From: Lentibacillus populi | Lineage (GTDB): Bacteria; Bacillota; Bacilli; Bacillales; Amphibacillaceae | NCBI GenBank assembly: GCA_014642895.1 | Contig: BMJD01000019.1 | Coordinates: forward strand, 1-64,000 | Reading direction: 5' to 3' | Length of the DNA stretch: 64,000 bases | Shown here: piece after piece, positions 52,149 through 59,511 of the stretch | Layout: each line of letters opens with the position of its first letter | How positions within the stretch are numbered: position 1 is the first letter of the stretch | Translations under genes and position numbers: made by a program | The notes under the pieces: generated by a model | Told to the model about the DNA's origin: nothing | Databases searched by the model: none | Seen by the model: only the letters and a program-made list of their open reading frames with translations

Positions 52149-52664
52149 ATGAAGTCAAAAACAATTAAAGATACACGTGTTGTTCAAACAGATCAAGTGC
52201 TGATTAATGATTTGAATAATTACCACACATTGTTCGGCGGTGTACTGATGAAAAAGCTTGATGCATGTGCGACGCTTTCTGCCCGAAGGCATGCGAGGGT
52301 GCAAGAATGTGTTACCGCATCAACAGATTCCGTTAATTTTATCGAACCAATCCGGCAAAGTGACTCTGTTTGTATCGAATCATGTGTTACCTATACAGGA
52401 AAAAGCTCTATGGAGATATTTTGCAAAGTTATTGCAGAAGACATGATAACGGCAGAACGTAAAATTGCAGCTACAGCATTTCTTACCTTTGTAGCTTTGG
52501 GCGATAATAAAAAACCAATTACTGTACCTGAAGTTGTCCCGGAAACAGAGGAAGAAAAATTTCTTTATCAAACAGGTGCAGAACGGGCAAAAATGCGTCG
52601 GCTTAAAAGACAGCAAAATAAGGAACTAGTATCCAAACTTACCTTGGAAAAACCTATTTTGTAA
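52149..52664 (+). CDS. Acyl-CoA thioesterase, hotdog fold (YkhA-like)
   Basis: 171 residues. Hotdog-fold signature NDLNNYHTLFGGVLMKKLDA (about 20-39, with the conserved N-x-x-x-T-L-F-G-G), ECVTASTDSVNFIEPIRQSD and IFCKVIAEDM; a charged C-terminal tail RAKMRRLKRQQNKE. Cleaves medium- to long-chain acyl-CoA. ATG 52149 chosen because AAGGTGATGG lies at the right distance; ATG 52140 is too close to it. The dispersed repeat begins three bases after its stop. Confidence 0.85.
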   Translation: MKSKTIKDTRVVQTDQVLINDLNNYHTLFGGVLMKKLDACATLSARRHARVQECVTASTDSVNFIEPIRQSDSVCIESCVTYTGKSSMEIFCKVIAEDMITAERKIAATAFLTFVALGDNKKPITVPEVVPETEEEKFLYQTGAERAKMRRLKRQQNKELVSKLTLEKPIL

Positions 52665-52666
52665 GT

Positions 52667-52979
52667 AAAGAAAGTATAAAAATTTAGGTTCTATTCTGCT
52701 TACGTCAGAGTTGGCCATGTCCAGCTCAAGCGCTAAAGCCTAGCAAACTTCACACTCCTTCACTACGATAAGTCAACATCGGTTCGGGGAGAAGGAAGGC
52801 CGACTAAAAACGGCCTTTGCGGCCAACGTCGGCATACCCCTGTGTAGGGGCATGTTTCCTTTATCTCATTGCGGTAGGTAGGAGTGTTCGGTTAAAACCG
52901 CTGCTCCCGGCAGCAACACCGAACCACCCGCGTTGCGCGGGCGCAGTTTGTACGTTGCTAAACGGGCGCTTGCGCTTTT
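52667..52979. repeat. Dispersed structured repeat, copy C
   Basis: About 310 bp. Shares with copy B (20081-20331) the left edge AAAGAAAGTATAAA, the core GATAAGTCAACATCGGTTC, the palindromic block GGCCGACT..GGCC..GGCC..GTCGGC, CATACCCC/GGGGCATG, and right end GCTAAACGGGCGCTTGCGC. It carries about 50 extra bp near 52880-52950 (CGGTTAAAACCG, CCCGCGTTGCGCGGG). Strongly foldable, no ORF. It occupies the whole space between the thioesterase and the next gene. Confidence 0.8.
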
Positions 52980-52997
52980 CTTATAAGGAGGGATAAT

Positions 52998-53369
52998 ATG
53001 CTAGTAACGCCGAGTATCAGTGATTTACTAAGTGCACAACAGGCGATTGAAAGTTTTAAAAGGACAAAACCGATGTTATATCGGAGGTTTATGAACGTTA
53101 TTCATTTGACACGTCAGCTGCAGTATGGATATCAATATATGGGTTGCCTGATTATGAATGAAGACCCAAGCAGGTTTCGGCCAATGTCACAGGATGACTA
53201 TGTATTGGCTGTTTATCAACAAGAAATTGAAAAACTAAAAGAAGATAGAAATGCCCAAGACTTGAAGCAATTGCTGGATTCCTACAGGCAGATTGGTTAT
53301 CCTGCTATTTGCAAGCTAATACTTGGGACAAATCCGAAAATATTAGTTGGACCGGTAGTAATCCGTTAA
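52998..53369 (+). CDS. Conserved hypothetical protein
   Basis: 123 residues, cytoplasmic, no family recognised. Mixed helical composition (QQAIESFKRTKPMLYRRFMN, DYVLAVYQQEIEKLKEDRNA) and a hydrophobic end KLILGTNPKILVGPVVIR. TAAGGAGGGATAAT is a good ribosome site and the length is ordinary for a gene, so I accept it. Upstream space is filled by the dispersed repeat; terminator at 53404. Confidence 0.55.
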   Translation: MLVTPSISDLLSAQQAIESFKRTKPMLYRRFMNVIHLTRQLQYGYQYMGCLIMNEDPSRFRPMSQDDYVLAVYQQEIEKLKEDRNAQDLKQLLDSYRQIGYPAICKLILGTNPKILVGPVVIR

Positions 53370-53402
53370 AGAAGCATGTTTTTGACGGTTAATATAATGA
53401 TG

Positions 53403-53431
53403 AAACCATAGGACTCCCCTGTGGTTTTTTC
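53403..53431 (+). terminator. Terminator of the hypothetical gene
   Basis: AAACCATAGG and CCTGTGGTTT (53403-53426, one mismatch), followed by TTTTC. Confidence 0.75.
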
Positions 53432-53692
53432 TTTGAAGAATAGGAAAGCAAAGAATTGGCAGGCGGTAAAGATATTGAAATCGGCGAGGCAGCCGATTTC
53501 TTCCAATCCGACATCTGGCCATAAAAATGCGTCAGCGTTTTTCTTATAAAGGTCCCAAACGGATAGGCCGCTAACAGAAATTAGACTTTTGTCACGCATT
53601 AACGTGCTGTAATTCTCCCGCCTCCGGGAACCCCTCATTGAACGAAATTTTCACTTAATGCTTAAAAAATCATTCTGCTACGAATACTAGTA
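53432..53692. other. Intergenic DNA with a perfect GAAATCGGC hairpin
   Basis: GAAATCGGC (53477-53485) pairs perfectly with GCCGATTTC (53492-53500) around GAGGCA, without a T-tract. A minus-strand open frame here (53366-53638) lacks a ribosome site and any family resemblance, so I do not call it. Confidence 0.35.
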
Positions 53693-54301
53693 ATGGATTC
53701 TCAACAACTATCGAAAGCGGGAAGTGGAATGATTCAGCAATTGTTAGATTGGCTCGGCGCGATTGGAAAGCCAGGATTGTATATTGTCATGCTCTTGGAA
53801 GGTTCATCACTGCCATTTCCAGGGGTTATTTTGGTGCTTTCTTTTGGTTATATATTATCCCCCGGTTATTGGAATACTGCTTTATTAGCGGTTGAAATGA
53901 GCATGTGTTATAGTCTGGCAAGCCTGGTTCCGTATTTTCTGGCGATGAAGCTAGAGGGCTATTTTCCTGAAAGGTTTAAAAAGGGGCTTGATAAAGCAAA
54001 ATCATTTTTCAAACAATACGGAATTTGGAGTATTGCATTATCCAGACCGTTCGGTATCGGGAATTATATTTCCTTTGTGGCGGGTATGAGTAATGTAAGT
54101 GTCGTCAAGTATGCTATCCTCACGTTTGTAGGAATCTATCCATGGGCATATGTCATGATTATGCTGGGGGATTATTTTAACGGCAACTATGAACGATTTA
54201 GAAGCTTTTTTAGCTCCAGCAGTGTGTATGTATACATTGGTTTAGTCATTGCTGTTATCGGAATTGCGTTTATTTTATATTATAAAAAGGTAAGAAATTG
54301 A
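53693..54301 (+). CDS. DedA family membrane protein
   Basis: 202 residues. DedA/VTT-domain protein with the signature EGSSLPFPGVILVLSFGYIL (F/Y-x-P-G-V-type loop) and FFKQYGIWSIALSRPFGIGN (the E-x-G-x-x-x-R-like block reads SIALSRPFGIGNYISF). DedA proteins influence membrane lipid transport and undecaprenyl phosphate recycling. About five helices. ATG 53693 has no good ribosome site; ATG 53729 behind GCGGGAAGTGG is the alternative. Terminator follows. Confidence 0.8.
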   Translation: MDSQQLSKAGSGMIQQLLDWLGAIGKPGLYIVMLLEGSSLPFPGVILVLSFGYILSPGYWNTALLAVEMSMCYSLASLVPYFLAMKLEGYFPERFKKGLDKAKSFFKQYGIWSIALSRPFGIGNYISFVAGMSNVSVVKYAILTFVGIYPWAYVMIMLGDYFNGNYERFRSFFSSSSVYVYIGLVIAVIGIAFILYYKKVRN

Positions 54302-54318
54302 ATCCCTGCAACGTGAAA

Positions 54319-54355
54319 AACGGCTATTCTTACCGGATGAACGAAGATAGCCGTT
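54319..54355. terminator. Terminator between convergent genes
   Basis: AACGGCTAT (54319-54327) pairs perfectly with ATAGCCGTT (54347-54355); the minus strand shows the better T-tract (GTTTTTC), so it mainly serves the minus-strand gene at 54368. Confidence 0.7.
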
Positions 54356-54367
54356 TCCAGGGGTATA

Positions 54368-54781
54368 CTAACGCCAGCGAAGGGACATAGCCAGTTTACA
54401 GCAATCCACTTTTTCGACCTTGGAAAACATGTTAAATGTAATTCCATCCGGATTGTAGTCTACATCTACTTTTTCTTTGATTCCGGTTGACTGGATCAGC
54501 TGTTTAACCTTCTCTTTATCACCACGCTGTGCTGCGTCCATTACTTGCTGAGCAAATTCCTTTGATGCGGTAAGTTTGTTTAAAAGGACAGTACCAACCT
54601 TCATTAATTGCTTAAACGCCCCAGCTGATTCATGAAAAAGTGTTGGATCAGCTTCCGGATATTGTTGTCTGATTGCTGGGAAGTGTCGCTGCCCGGGAAT
54701 AGCATAGTGTCCGGGAACCTGATAAACTGCTTGACCTGAGGGCAGACGATATACTGGATAGAGAGGAAGGGGATAATACAT
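54368..54781 (-). CDS. Conserved Bacillaceae protein, YuzC-like
   Basis: 137 residues. Tyr/Pro-rich N-terminus (MYYPLPLYPVYRLPSGQAVY), then a helical part (ESAGAFKQLMKVGTVLLNKL, TASKEFAQQVMDAAQRGDKE) and a beta-rich end with VDVDYNPDGITFNMF and a CCKLAMSLRWR tail. It resembles the small YuzC-type protein of B. subtilis as far as I can judge without a search; probably spore-related. CCAGGAGGCG precedes the start. Confidence 0.55.
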   Translation of the reverse strand: MYYPLPLYPVYRLPSGQAVYQVPGHYAIPGQRHFPAIRQQYPEADPTLFHESAGAFKQLMKVGTVLLNKLTASKEFAQQVMDAAQRGDKEKVKQLIQSTGIKEKVDVDYNPDGITFNMFSKVEKVDCCKLAMSLRWR

Positions 54782-54886
54782 CAATATGACGCCTCCTGGT
54801 TTTAAATTCTATACACTATATGTCTGTTATTTTGTAACGTGTTTGAAAAAATCACTTCCCTAAATTGTTGGCAAGTGATTTTTATC

Positions 54887-55264
54887 CTATTCAATGACTT
54901 GATTAAAAAGCAATCCGTTGTCAAATTCTATAAGCTTCATTCTCCCTGTTTTCTTAATGAAGATGCTTTTGTATTTTTCTTCACCCTGCTTATTTTTCAA
55001 AATGACGATTCGTTTGTGTGGATTATCCTCTTTGACGTCAAGCTTATATGCTGACATATCGATATTATCGTTTAAGATTGGATACTCAGGAATTTGTTCC
55101 GTATTAGCAGCAGTAGTATTTTCGTCTTCACTTGAATTTCCAGTTGCATTTTGTGCCATACTTCCATTAGCATTTGTTTGTCCGTTCTACCCGATATTGT
55201 CACTGGTTGTCCCGCATGCTACAAGTAAAAGTAAGCCCATAAGTAAAACAATTAATTTTTTCAT
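54887..55264 (-). pseudogene. Lipoprotein gene with an in-frame amber stop
   Basis: The frame starts at ATG 55264 with MKKLIVLLMGLLLLVACGTT, a perfect lipobox (LVAC; lipidated Cys17), then SDNIG and a TAG at 55187-55189; after the stop the same frame continues NGQTNANGSMAQNATGNSSE to the end QVIE at 54887. The rest encodes a hydrophilic domain (IVILKNKQGEEKYKSIFIKK). A single nonsense mutation splits an otherwise intact 125-residue lipoprotein, so the ORF starting at 55159 is not the true gene. Confidence 0.7.
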
Positions 55265-55356
55265 CGCTTTTCTTGTTCCTTTCTTTTGATCTAACTATAT
55301 AGTAACGCTGTCAGGTAAGCATAGCTTGTGAAAGAAATCAAAATTTGATGAGAATA

Positions 55357-55671
55357 TCAGGTGAATATTTTTATACCTTGCACGACATTCCAAATTAGAA
55401 AAATGACATATAAAATACCGGCAATTAGGTACCCTGAAATAATTGTGCCCGTTGCTAATCCGAATGAATTGGAAAAGCTGAAGGCAATACCCAAACCGAT
55501 AGCTAACAGGAGAACCACAAAAGGGACAATATGTGATAGAAAAGCTCGCTTAGCATGATATTTAACATCGTACTCAGTAACTACAAAATAAACGATAATG
55601 GGAAATAAAAAGGGTGCAAAAAAGATACTAAAATAGTTTAGTGATGCTAATATTTTACTGCTGGAATCCAT
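55357..55671 (-). CDS. DUF4870-like membrane protein
   Basis: 104 residues. Short N-terminus MDSSSKILASLNYFSIFFAP, then three or four helices with the pattern YHAKRAFLSHIVPFVVLLLA and GTIISGYLIAGILYVIF, as in DUF4870 proteins (Tic20-related fold). The second ATG (55671) is preferred because AGGAAGG lies directly against the first. Function unknown. The C-terminus ends VQGIKIFT. Confidence 0.7.
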   Translation of the reverse strand: MDSSSKILASLNYFSIFFAPFLFPIIVYFVVTEYDVKYHAKRAFLSHIVPFVVLLLAIGLGIAFSFSNSFGLATGTIISGYLIAGILYVIFLIWNVVQGIKIFT

Positions 55672-55792
55672 GGTGGTCATCCTTCCTGTCTCAGCTGTCC
55701 TTAGTATAGTTTACCGCATTAAGAAAAAATTATAAATAAGGATGTAAGTCCATTACATATGGGAGTTCCCGAAAATTTTTGCATTGAAACAG

Positions 55793-55822
55793 TTGACATT
55801 TTGGGAATATTTATTATATATT
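55793..55822 (+). promoter_or_regulatory. SigA-type promoter in the mvaB leader
   Basis: TTGACA (55793-55798), 18 bp, TATATT (55817-55822), giving a leader of over 200 bases before the ATG at 56036. The leader contains a CRE-like box (55959). The preceding 55681-55790 is AT-rich without features. Confidence 0.5.
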
Positions 55823-55958
55823 GTATTCAACAGTGTTGAATCAAAATAAACTAAATTGAATATTATGATATGAAGGTATAACCAACGTATATGTTACGCA
55901 CACACAAAGCTGTTTTCGGATATGTAAATAGTGAGCGTTTTATATGCTTACCAGTTGT

Positions 55959-55973
55959 TTGGAAGCGCATTCA
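55959..55973 (+). promoter_or_regulatory. CcpA-type CRE site before mvaB
   Basis: TTGGAAGCGCATTCA fits the catabolite-responsive consensus WTGNAANCGNWNNCW at every position. It lies about 140 bp downstream of the promoter boxes, within the leader, where CcpA binding would act as a roadblock. Leucine-degradation genes are known CcpA targets in bacilli; binding here is inference. Confidence 0.55.
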
Positions 55974-56035
55974 ATAAATGGTGATTTTTAAAAGAACTAC
56001 AATGATGTTCAAAATAGAAGTGGAGGGGGAAAATT

Positions 56036-56938
56036 ATGCGTTGGCCAAATGATGTGCAGATTAAGGAAGTTGGACCACGTGACGGCTTGCAAAATGAAAA
56101 GAAACGTTTAGCAACAGCTGACAAGGTAAGTTGGATCAACATGTTATCCGAATCAGGAGTCAGGGAGATTGAGTATTCTTCGTTTGTTCATCCGAAATGG
56201 GTACCACAATTGTCTGATGCACACGAAGTTGGCAGGAAAATTAAACGGAACCCAAATGTTCGCTACTCTGCACTTGTCCCAAACAGGAAGGGACTGGAAC
56301 TTGCACTCGAGGCAGGAATTGATGGAGCATCGGTATTTATGTCCGCAAGTGAGTCACATAACAAGAAGAATATTAACAAAACCATAGCGGAAACGTATTC
56401 GGTCTTAGGGGAGGTTATCAAGGGGGCGAAGCAGGCTAATAAGCATGTAACCGGCTATATTTCCACCGTTTTTGACTGTCCCTTTGAAGGAAAAATAGTA
56501 CCGCAGCAGGTTATTCGTGTATGTGATCAATTGTTTGAATTTGGGGTGGATGATATTTCGCTTGGCGATACGATCGGTACGGCGGTTCCGCTACAAGTGG
56601 ATCAGTTACTGGAAGTAGTATTGAGTCGCTATCCTAAGGAAAAGATTATTATGCACTTCCATGACACAAGGGGGATGGCTATTGCCAATATAACAAGATC
56701 ACTTGAATACGGAATCACCAGATTTGACAGTTCGATCGGCGGATTGGGGGGGTGTCCGTATGCCCCGGGAGCTGCCGGTAATGTCGCGACAAATGACGTT
56801 TTATATTTATTGCACGGTCTTGGTATCAAAACAGGAATTGACGAGAAGAAGCTTCAGGAAGCGGCATTTTTTATCCAGAAAAAATTGGGAAAGGCACTTC
56901 CTAGTAAATCACTCGCATATGCCGAAAGTCAGCATTGA
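56036..56938 (+). CDS. mvaB: Hydroxymethylglutaryl-CoA lyase
   Basis: 300 residues. TIM-barrel HMGL family: VQIKEVGPRDGLQNEKKRLA (metal Asp and Arg in GPRDG), IMHFHDTRGMAIANI (metal His pair, about 204) and the C-terminal SSIGGLGGCPYAPGAAGNVA loop with catalytic Cys. Cleaves HMG-CoA to acetoacetate and acetyl-CoA in leucine degradation. Stands alone here, without the acyl-CoA carboxylase partners. GTGGAGGGGGAAAATT precedes ATG. Terminator at 56979. Confidence 0.9.
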   Translation: MRWPNDVQIKEVGPRDGLQNEKKRLATADKVSWINMLSESGVREIEYSSFVHPKWVPQLSDAHEVGRKIKRNPNVRYSALVPNRKGLELALEAGIDGASVFMSASESHNKKNINKTIAETYSVLGEVIKGAKQANKHVTGYISTVFDCPFEGKIVPQQVIRVCDQLFEFGVDDISLGDTIGTAVPLQVDQLLEVVLSRYPKEKIIMHFHDTRGMAIANITRSLEYGITRFDSSIGGLGGCPYAPGAAGNVATNDVLYLLHGLGIKTGIDEKKLQEAAFFIQKKLGKALPSKSLAYAESQH

Positions 56939-56978
56939 AAGTGTGATTACGAACGGAAAAAGGAAGACTGAATGACGG

Positions 56979-57010
56979 GCTGCCATTTTATATTTGGCAG
57001 CTTGAATTTT
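56979..57010 (+). terminator. Terminator of mvaB
   Basis: GCTGCCA (56979-56985) pairs with TGGCAGC (56995-57001), followed by TTGAATTTT; a short stem with a modest T-tract. Confidence 0.6.
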
Positions 57011-57098
57011 AAATCGCCTGTTTTTTCCTGTCTTGACGTAAATAATGTGCTATTCTAATATAAAAGCACATATACCTGTTTCGGTGGGAAAGGGGAGA

Positions 57099-57662
57099 AT
57101 GATCATAAACCTGCAGCATATTGGCCAAAAAATTAAACAAGCCCGTTTACGAAGCAAAAATACCCAGCAACAGATCGCGGATCAATGTGGTATTTCCAAA
57201 AGCCTTTTGTCCAAAATTGAAAATGGACAAACGGCATCTGCGGTTGCAACATTATCAAAAATTAGTGAAGCGTTGGATGTACCACTATCCTGGGTGCTGG
57301 ACGGCCATCCGGAAACAGATCTTGTACTCCTTCCAAAATCGAAAAGGCAATTTAGTGTCGGTGATGAGAGCATGGGATATTCGTACGAACTGCTCGCCAG
57401 ATCCCGCTTTTCCAGCGTTGAACCTACCATTGTTCATGTGACGCCAAAGGATACCAATTTGCGGCACGAACCATATACCCACTCACAGGACGAATTTATT
57501 TATATTCTTGAGGGGTCGATTTATTTACTTTATGATGGGCAAAAACACTTTATGGAAAAAGGTGACACCTCCTATTTTAAAGGAGTGAAGCCACACTTGT
57601 TCATCCCGGTTGATAATAACGGGGCAAAGGTACTGACGGTGTTTATTGACAGTGGGGTTTAA
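57099..57662 (+). CDS. XRE-cupin transcriptional regulator
   Basis: 187 residues. HTH: IGQKIKQARLRSKNTQQQIA then QCGISKSLLSKIENGQ (about 8-45); cupin domain with EPYTHSQDEFIYILEGSIYL (about 126) and KGDTSYFKGVKPHLFIPV, a metal-binding double-barrel as in SinR-cupin regulators. Likely senses a metabolite or amino acid. ATG 57099 is preferred: GGGAAAGGGGAG immediately before. Promoter box TATTCTAATATAAAA around 57055. The neighbouring TusA/YedE operon is convergent; target unknown. Confidence 0.8.
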   Translation: MIINLQHIGQKIKQARLRSKNTQQQIADQCGISKSLLSKIENGQTASAVATLSKISEALDVPLSWVLDGHPETDLVLLPKSKRQFSVGDESMGYSYELLARSRFSSVEPTIVHVTPKDTNLRHEPYTHSQDEFIYILEGSIYLLYDGQKHFMEKGDTSYFKGVKPHLFIPVDNNGAKVLTVFIDSGV

Positions 57663-57672
57663 AAACAAACGA

Positions 57673-57716
57673 ACCAAAAACAGACATTTCCTTAGCAGAA
57701 AGTGCCTGTTTTTGGT
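57673..57716. terminator. Bidirectional terminator
   Basis: ACCAAAAACAG (57673-57683) pairs perfectly with CTGTTTTTGGT (57706-57716), with T-tracts inside and downstream, between the convergent XRE-cupin and TusA-like genes. Confidence 0.75.
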
Positions 57717-57753
57717 AGTTTGAATAGAATCTGATGTCTTGGTATCCTATCAT

Positions 57754-57981
57754 CTAAGCAATAATATAAAACAAATACTCCTGTCCATTTTTAACCGGAT
57801 CCTTAGCAAATTGATAGCCATGTTTCAAGACCTCTTCTGGCACATTGCGAAATGAGGATGGACAGTCGGTAATAACTTGGAGAAGCTCCCCTTTTTGCAT
57901 GCTTTGCAGTGTCTCCAATGTATAAATGACAGGATATGGACACGATTCTCCTCGCAAGTCCAATGTGTAATCAGCTGACAT
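57754..57981 (-). CDS. TusA/YedF family sulfurtransferase
   Basis: 75 residues. SirA/TusA fold: LDLRGESCPYPVIYTLETLQ with the persulfide Cys16 in the CPxP motif, then MQKGELLQVITDCPSSFRNV. Carries sulfane sulfur. It starts at ATG 57981, behind AAGGAGCACAAAAAC, and overlaps the end of the YedE gene by 11 bp, so the two are translationally coupled. Together they form the known thiosulfate-import pair, TusA accepting sulfur from the transporter. Confidence 0.85.
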   Translation of the reverse strand: MSADYTLDLRGESCPYPVIYTLETLQSMQKGELLQVITDCPSSFRNVPEEVLKHGYQFAKDPVKNGQEYLFYIIA

Positions 57982-59182
57982 GTTTTTGTGCTCCTTTCTT
58001 GAATCCAACTCCAAAACGATAATGTTTTTGCCAATATGCTGTAACGGCAAAGCAAATTCCAAGTACTATAAGTGTTGCTATTATTGCCTTAAGTGGTCCT
58101 ATGGCGGTAATCAGATTTATTTTGTTGCCACTTTCGACAAGTAAACTGTATACACCAAGATGATCCCATGCATAAGCAAGTGCTGTTGCTCCAATAATAT
58201 TTCCGATAAATACAGTCAAATAAAGGATTTGCCCTTCCATTAGCCGATACATCATCCCGGTCTCACAGCTGCTTGCCAAGACAATGCCAAGGCCAAACAG
58301 GATGCCGCCAATAAATGTACTTGGTGCCGCAATCTGCGTGATCGGTTCGAGTCCGTAAATCAACATAATAATTAAGGTGATCACCGAACTCACTGCCATT
58401 CCTGCTATAATTGCTTTAGCCATAATCCCTCGTCCACTTATCCATAAATCACGAAATGCGGAAGTGAAACAAATCTGCCCTCTTTCAATCAAAATACCAA
58501 AGAATGCTCCGAATAATGCGGCAACACCAAGCATCGGTTTGCCTGTCAGGAAGAAGTAGAAAATAAGTCCGGCATACACTAGTGTAATAATCCCGCCAAC
58601 ATAGGGCTGAATCTTTCGGTCCTTTTTAGCTGATGGCATTGCATTTCCCTTTTTTAACGCAGGTTTCCCTTTCCACCAGGATTTCTTGGTAATTTTTGTG
58701 CCAAAATAGGTACCAATTGCTGTTGCAACGATAAAAATCCAGGAGTGGAATGAGAATTGCGGCATCCCCGTGAAAAATGCGGCCAGATTACACCCCAACG
58801 CAAGGCGTGCACCGAATCCGGCGATGACCCCGCCAATTAATCCTTGAACAAGACGTCGCCTTTGCCTTGGGATTCGTATTTTAAAATTATTGCTGAAAAG
58901 AACCATTACCAAGGCCCCGATAAACATTCCCCAAACAATCCAGCCGTCCGTCCGGGTGAAGGTGCTCCCTTGCATATGCACTAAATCAAAGTACGCCCAA
59001 TCAGAAATATCTACACCGAAAAACTGTAAAATATGGCCTCCTAAACGAGTGAATTCACCTGTTACAGCCCAAACACCTTTGGTAATGCCAAAATATACCG
59101 CACTGAGAATTCCGCAGGCGACAAGCGCCAAATACGGATTCCAGTAATGTAAAAATAATTTGTTGATCATTGGTTTCATCAT
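57971..59182 (-). CDS. YeeE/YedE family sulfur transporter (TsuA-like)
   Basis: 403 residues, about ten helices in two repeats. Sulfur-relay cysteines are visible in RLALGCNLAAFFTGMPQFSF (about 135), RGQICFTSAFRDLWI (about 252) and LASSCETGMMYRLMEG (about 326); the family (TsuA/YedE) imports thiosulfate through a chain of conserved Cys. A long cytoplasmic basic loop (KSWWKGKPALKKGN) lies between the repeats. AAGGAGTCACA precedes ATG ATG. Drives uptake for the TusA-like partner. Confidence 0.85.
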   Translation of the reverse strand: MMKPMINKLFLHYWNPYLALVACGILSAVYFGITKGVWAVTGEFTRLGGHILQFFGVDISDWAYFDLVHMQGSTFTRTDGWIVWGMFIGALVMVLFSNNFKIRIPRQRRRLVQGLIGGVIAGFGARLALGCNLAAFFTGMPQFSFHSWIFIVATAIGTYFGTKITKKSWWKGKPALKKGNAMPSAKKDRKIQPYVGGIITLVYAGLIFYFFLTGKPMLGVAALFGAFFGILIERGQICFTSAFRDLWISGRGIMAKAIIAGMAVSSVITLIIMLIYGLEPITQIAAPSTFIGGILFGLGIVLASSCETGMMYRLMEGQILYLTVFIGNIIGATALAYAWDHLGVYSLLVESGNKINLITAIGPLKAIIATLIVLGICFAVTAYWQKHYRFGVGFKKGAQKHVS

Positions 59183-59450
59183 TGTGACTCCTTACCTTCT
59201 AATAAAGTGGAACCTCATTTAGTGGGGGGTTCCTTTCCTTCCTTACCGTTAGTTGTTGCCCATATGATGTGGGGGTATTACAGCCAGTTAATGCATGATA
59301 AAGTAGTAATTCCAAATAGATATATTCGCCTTCCTAATGAACATATGCCCTTATTCATTTTAATACTATTAATTGAAATCGCAAACTATTATACTTTCAT
59401 TTACTGACAGTCGGTTATTAAATTCCTGTATATACGGAAACCCAATTTCG
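59183..59450. other. Divergent intergenic region before prkA
   Basis: Contains an inverted repeat GGAACC (59209) / GGTTCC (59227) 30 bp upstream of the YedE start and an otherwise AT-rich stretch. No gene. Confidence 0.35.
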
Positions 59451-59479
59451 GCATCACAACCTCTTTTTTTGCATAGGCT
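59451..59479 (+). promoter_or_regulatory. SigE-like promoter of prkA
   Basis: GCATCAC (59451-59457), 14 bp, CATAGGCT (59472-59479), resembling the SigE elements KMATATT and CATACANT, 32 bp before the prkA ATG. In B. subtilis prkA is known to belong to the mother-cell SigE regulon. Confidence 0.45.
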
Positions 59480-59511
59480 ATATAAACCTTGCCCTGAATG
59501 GAGGAGACAGA

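Noticed and set aside
52680..52980. Dispersed repeat copy C as a protein-coding or tRNA region
   Set aside because: No open frame and no cloverleaf; its foldable blocks are shared with copy B, which fits a repeat element.
53366..53638. 90-codon minus-strand frame (MRGSRRRENYS...)
   Set aside because: No ribosome site, overlaps a terminator and a palindrome, and resembles no family.
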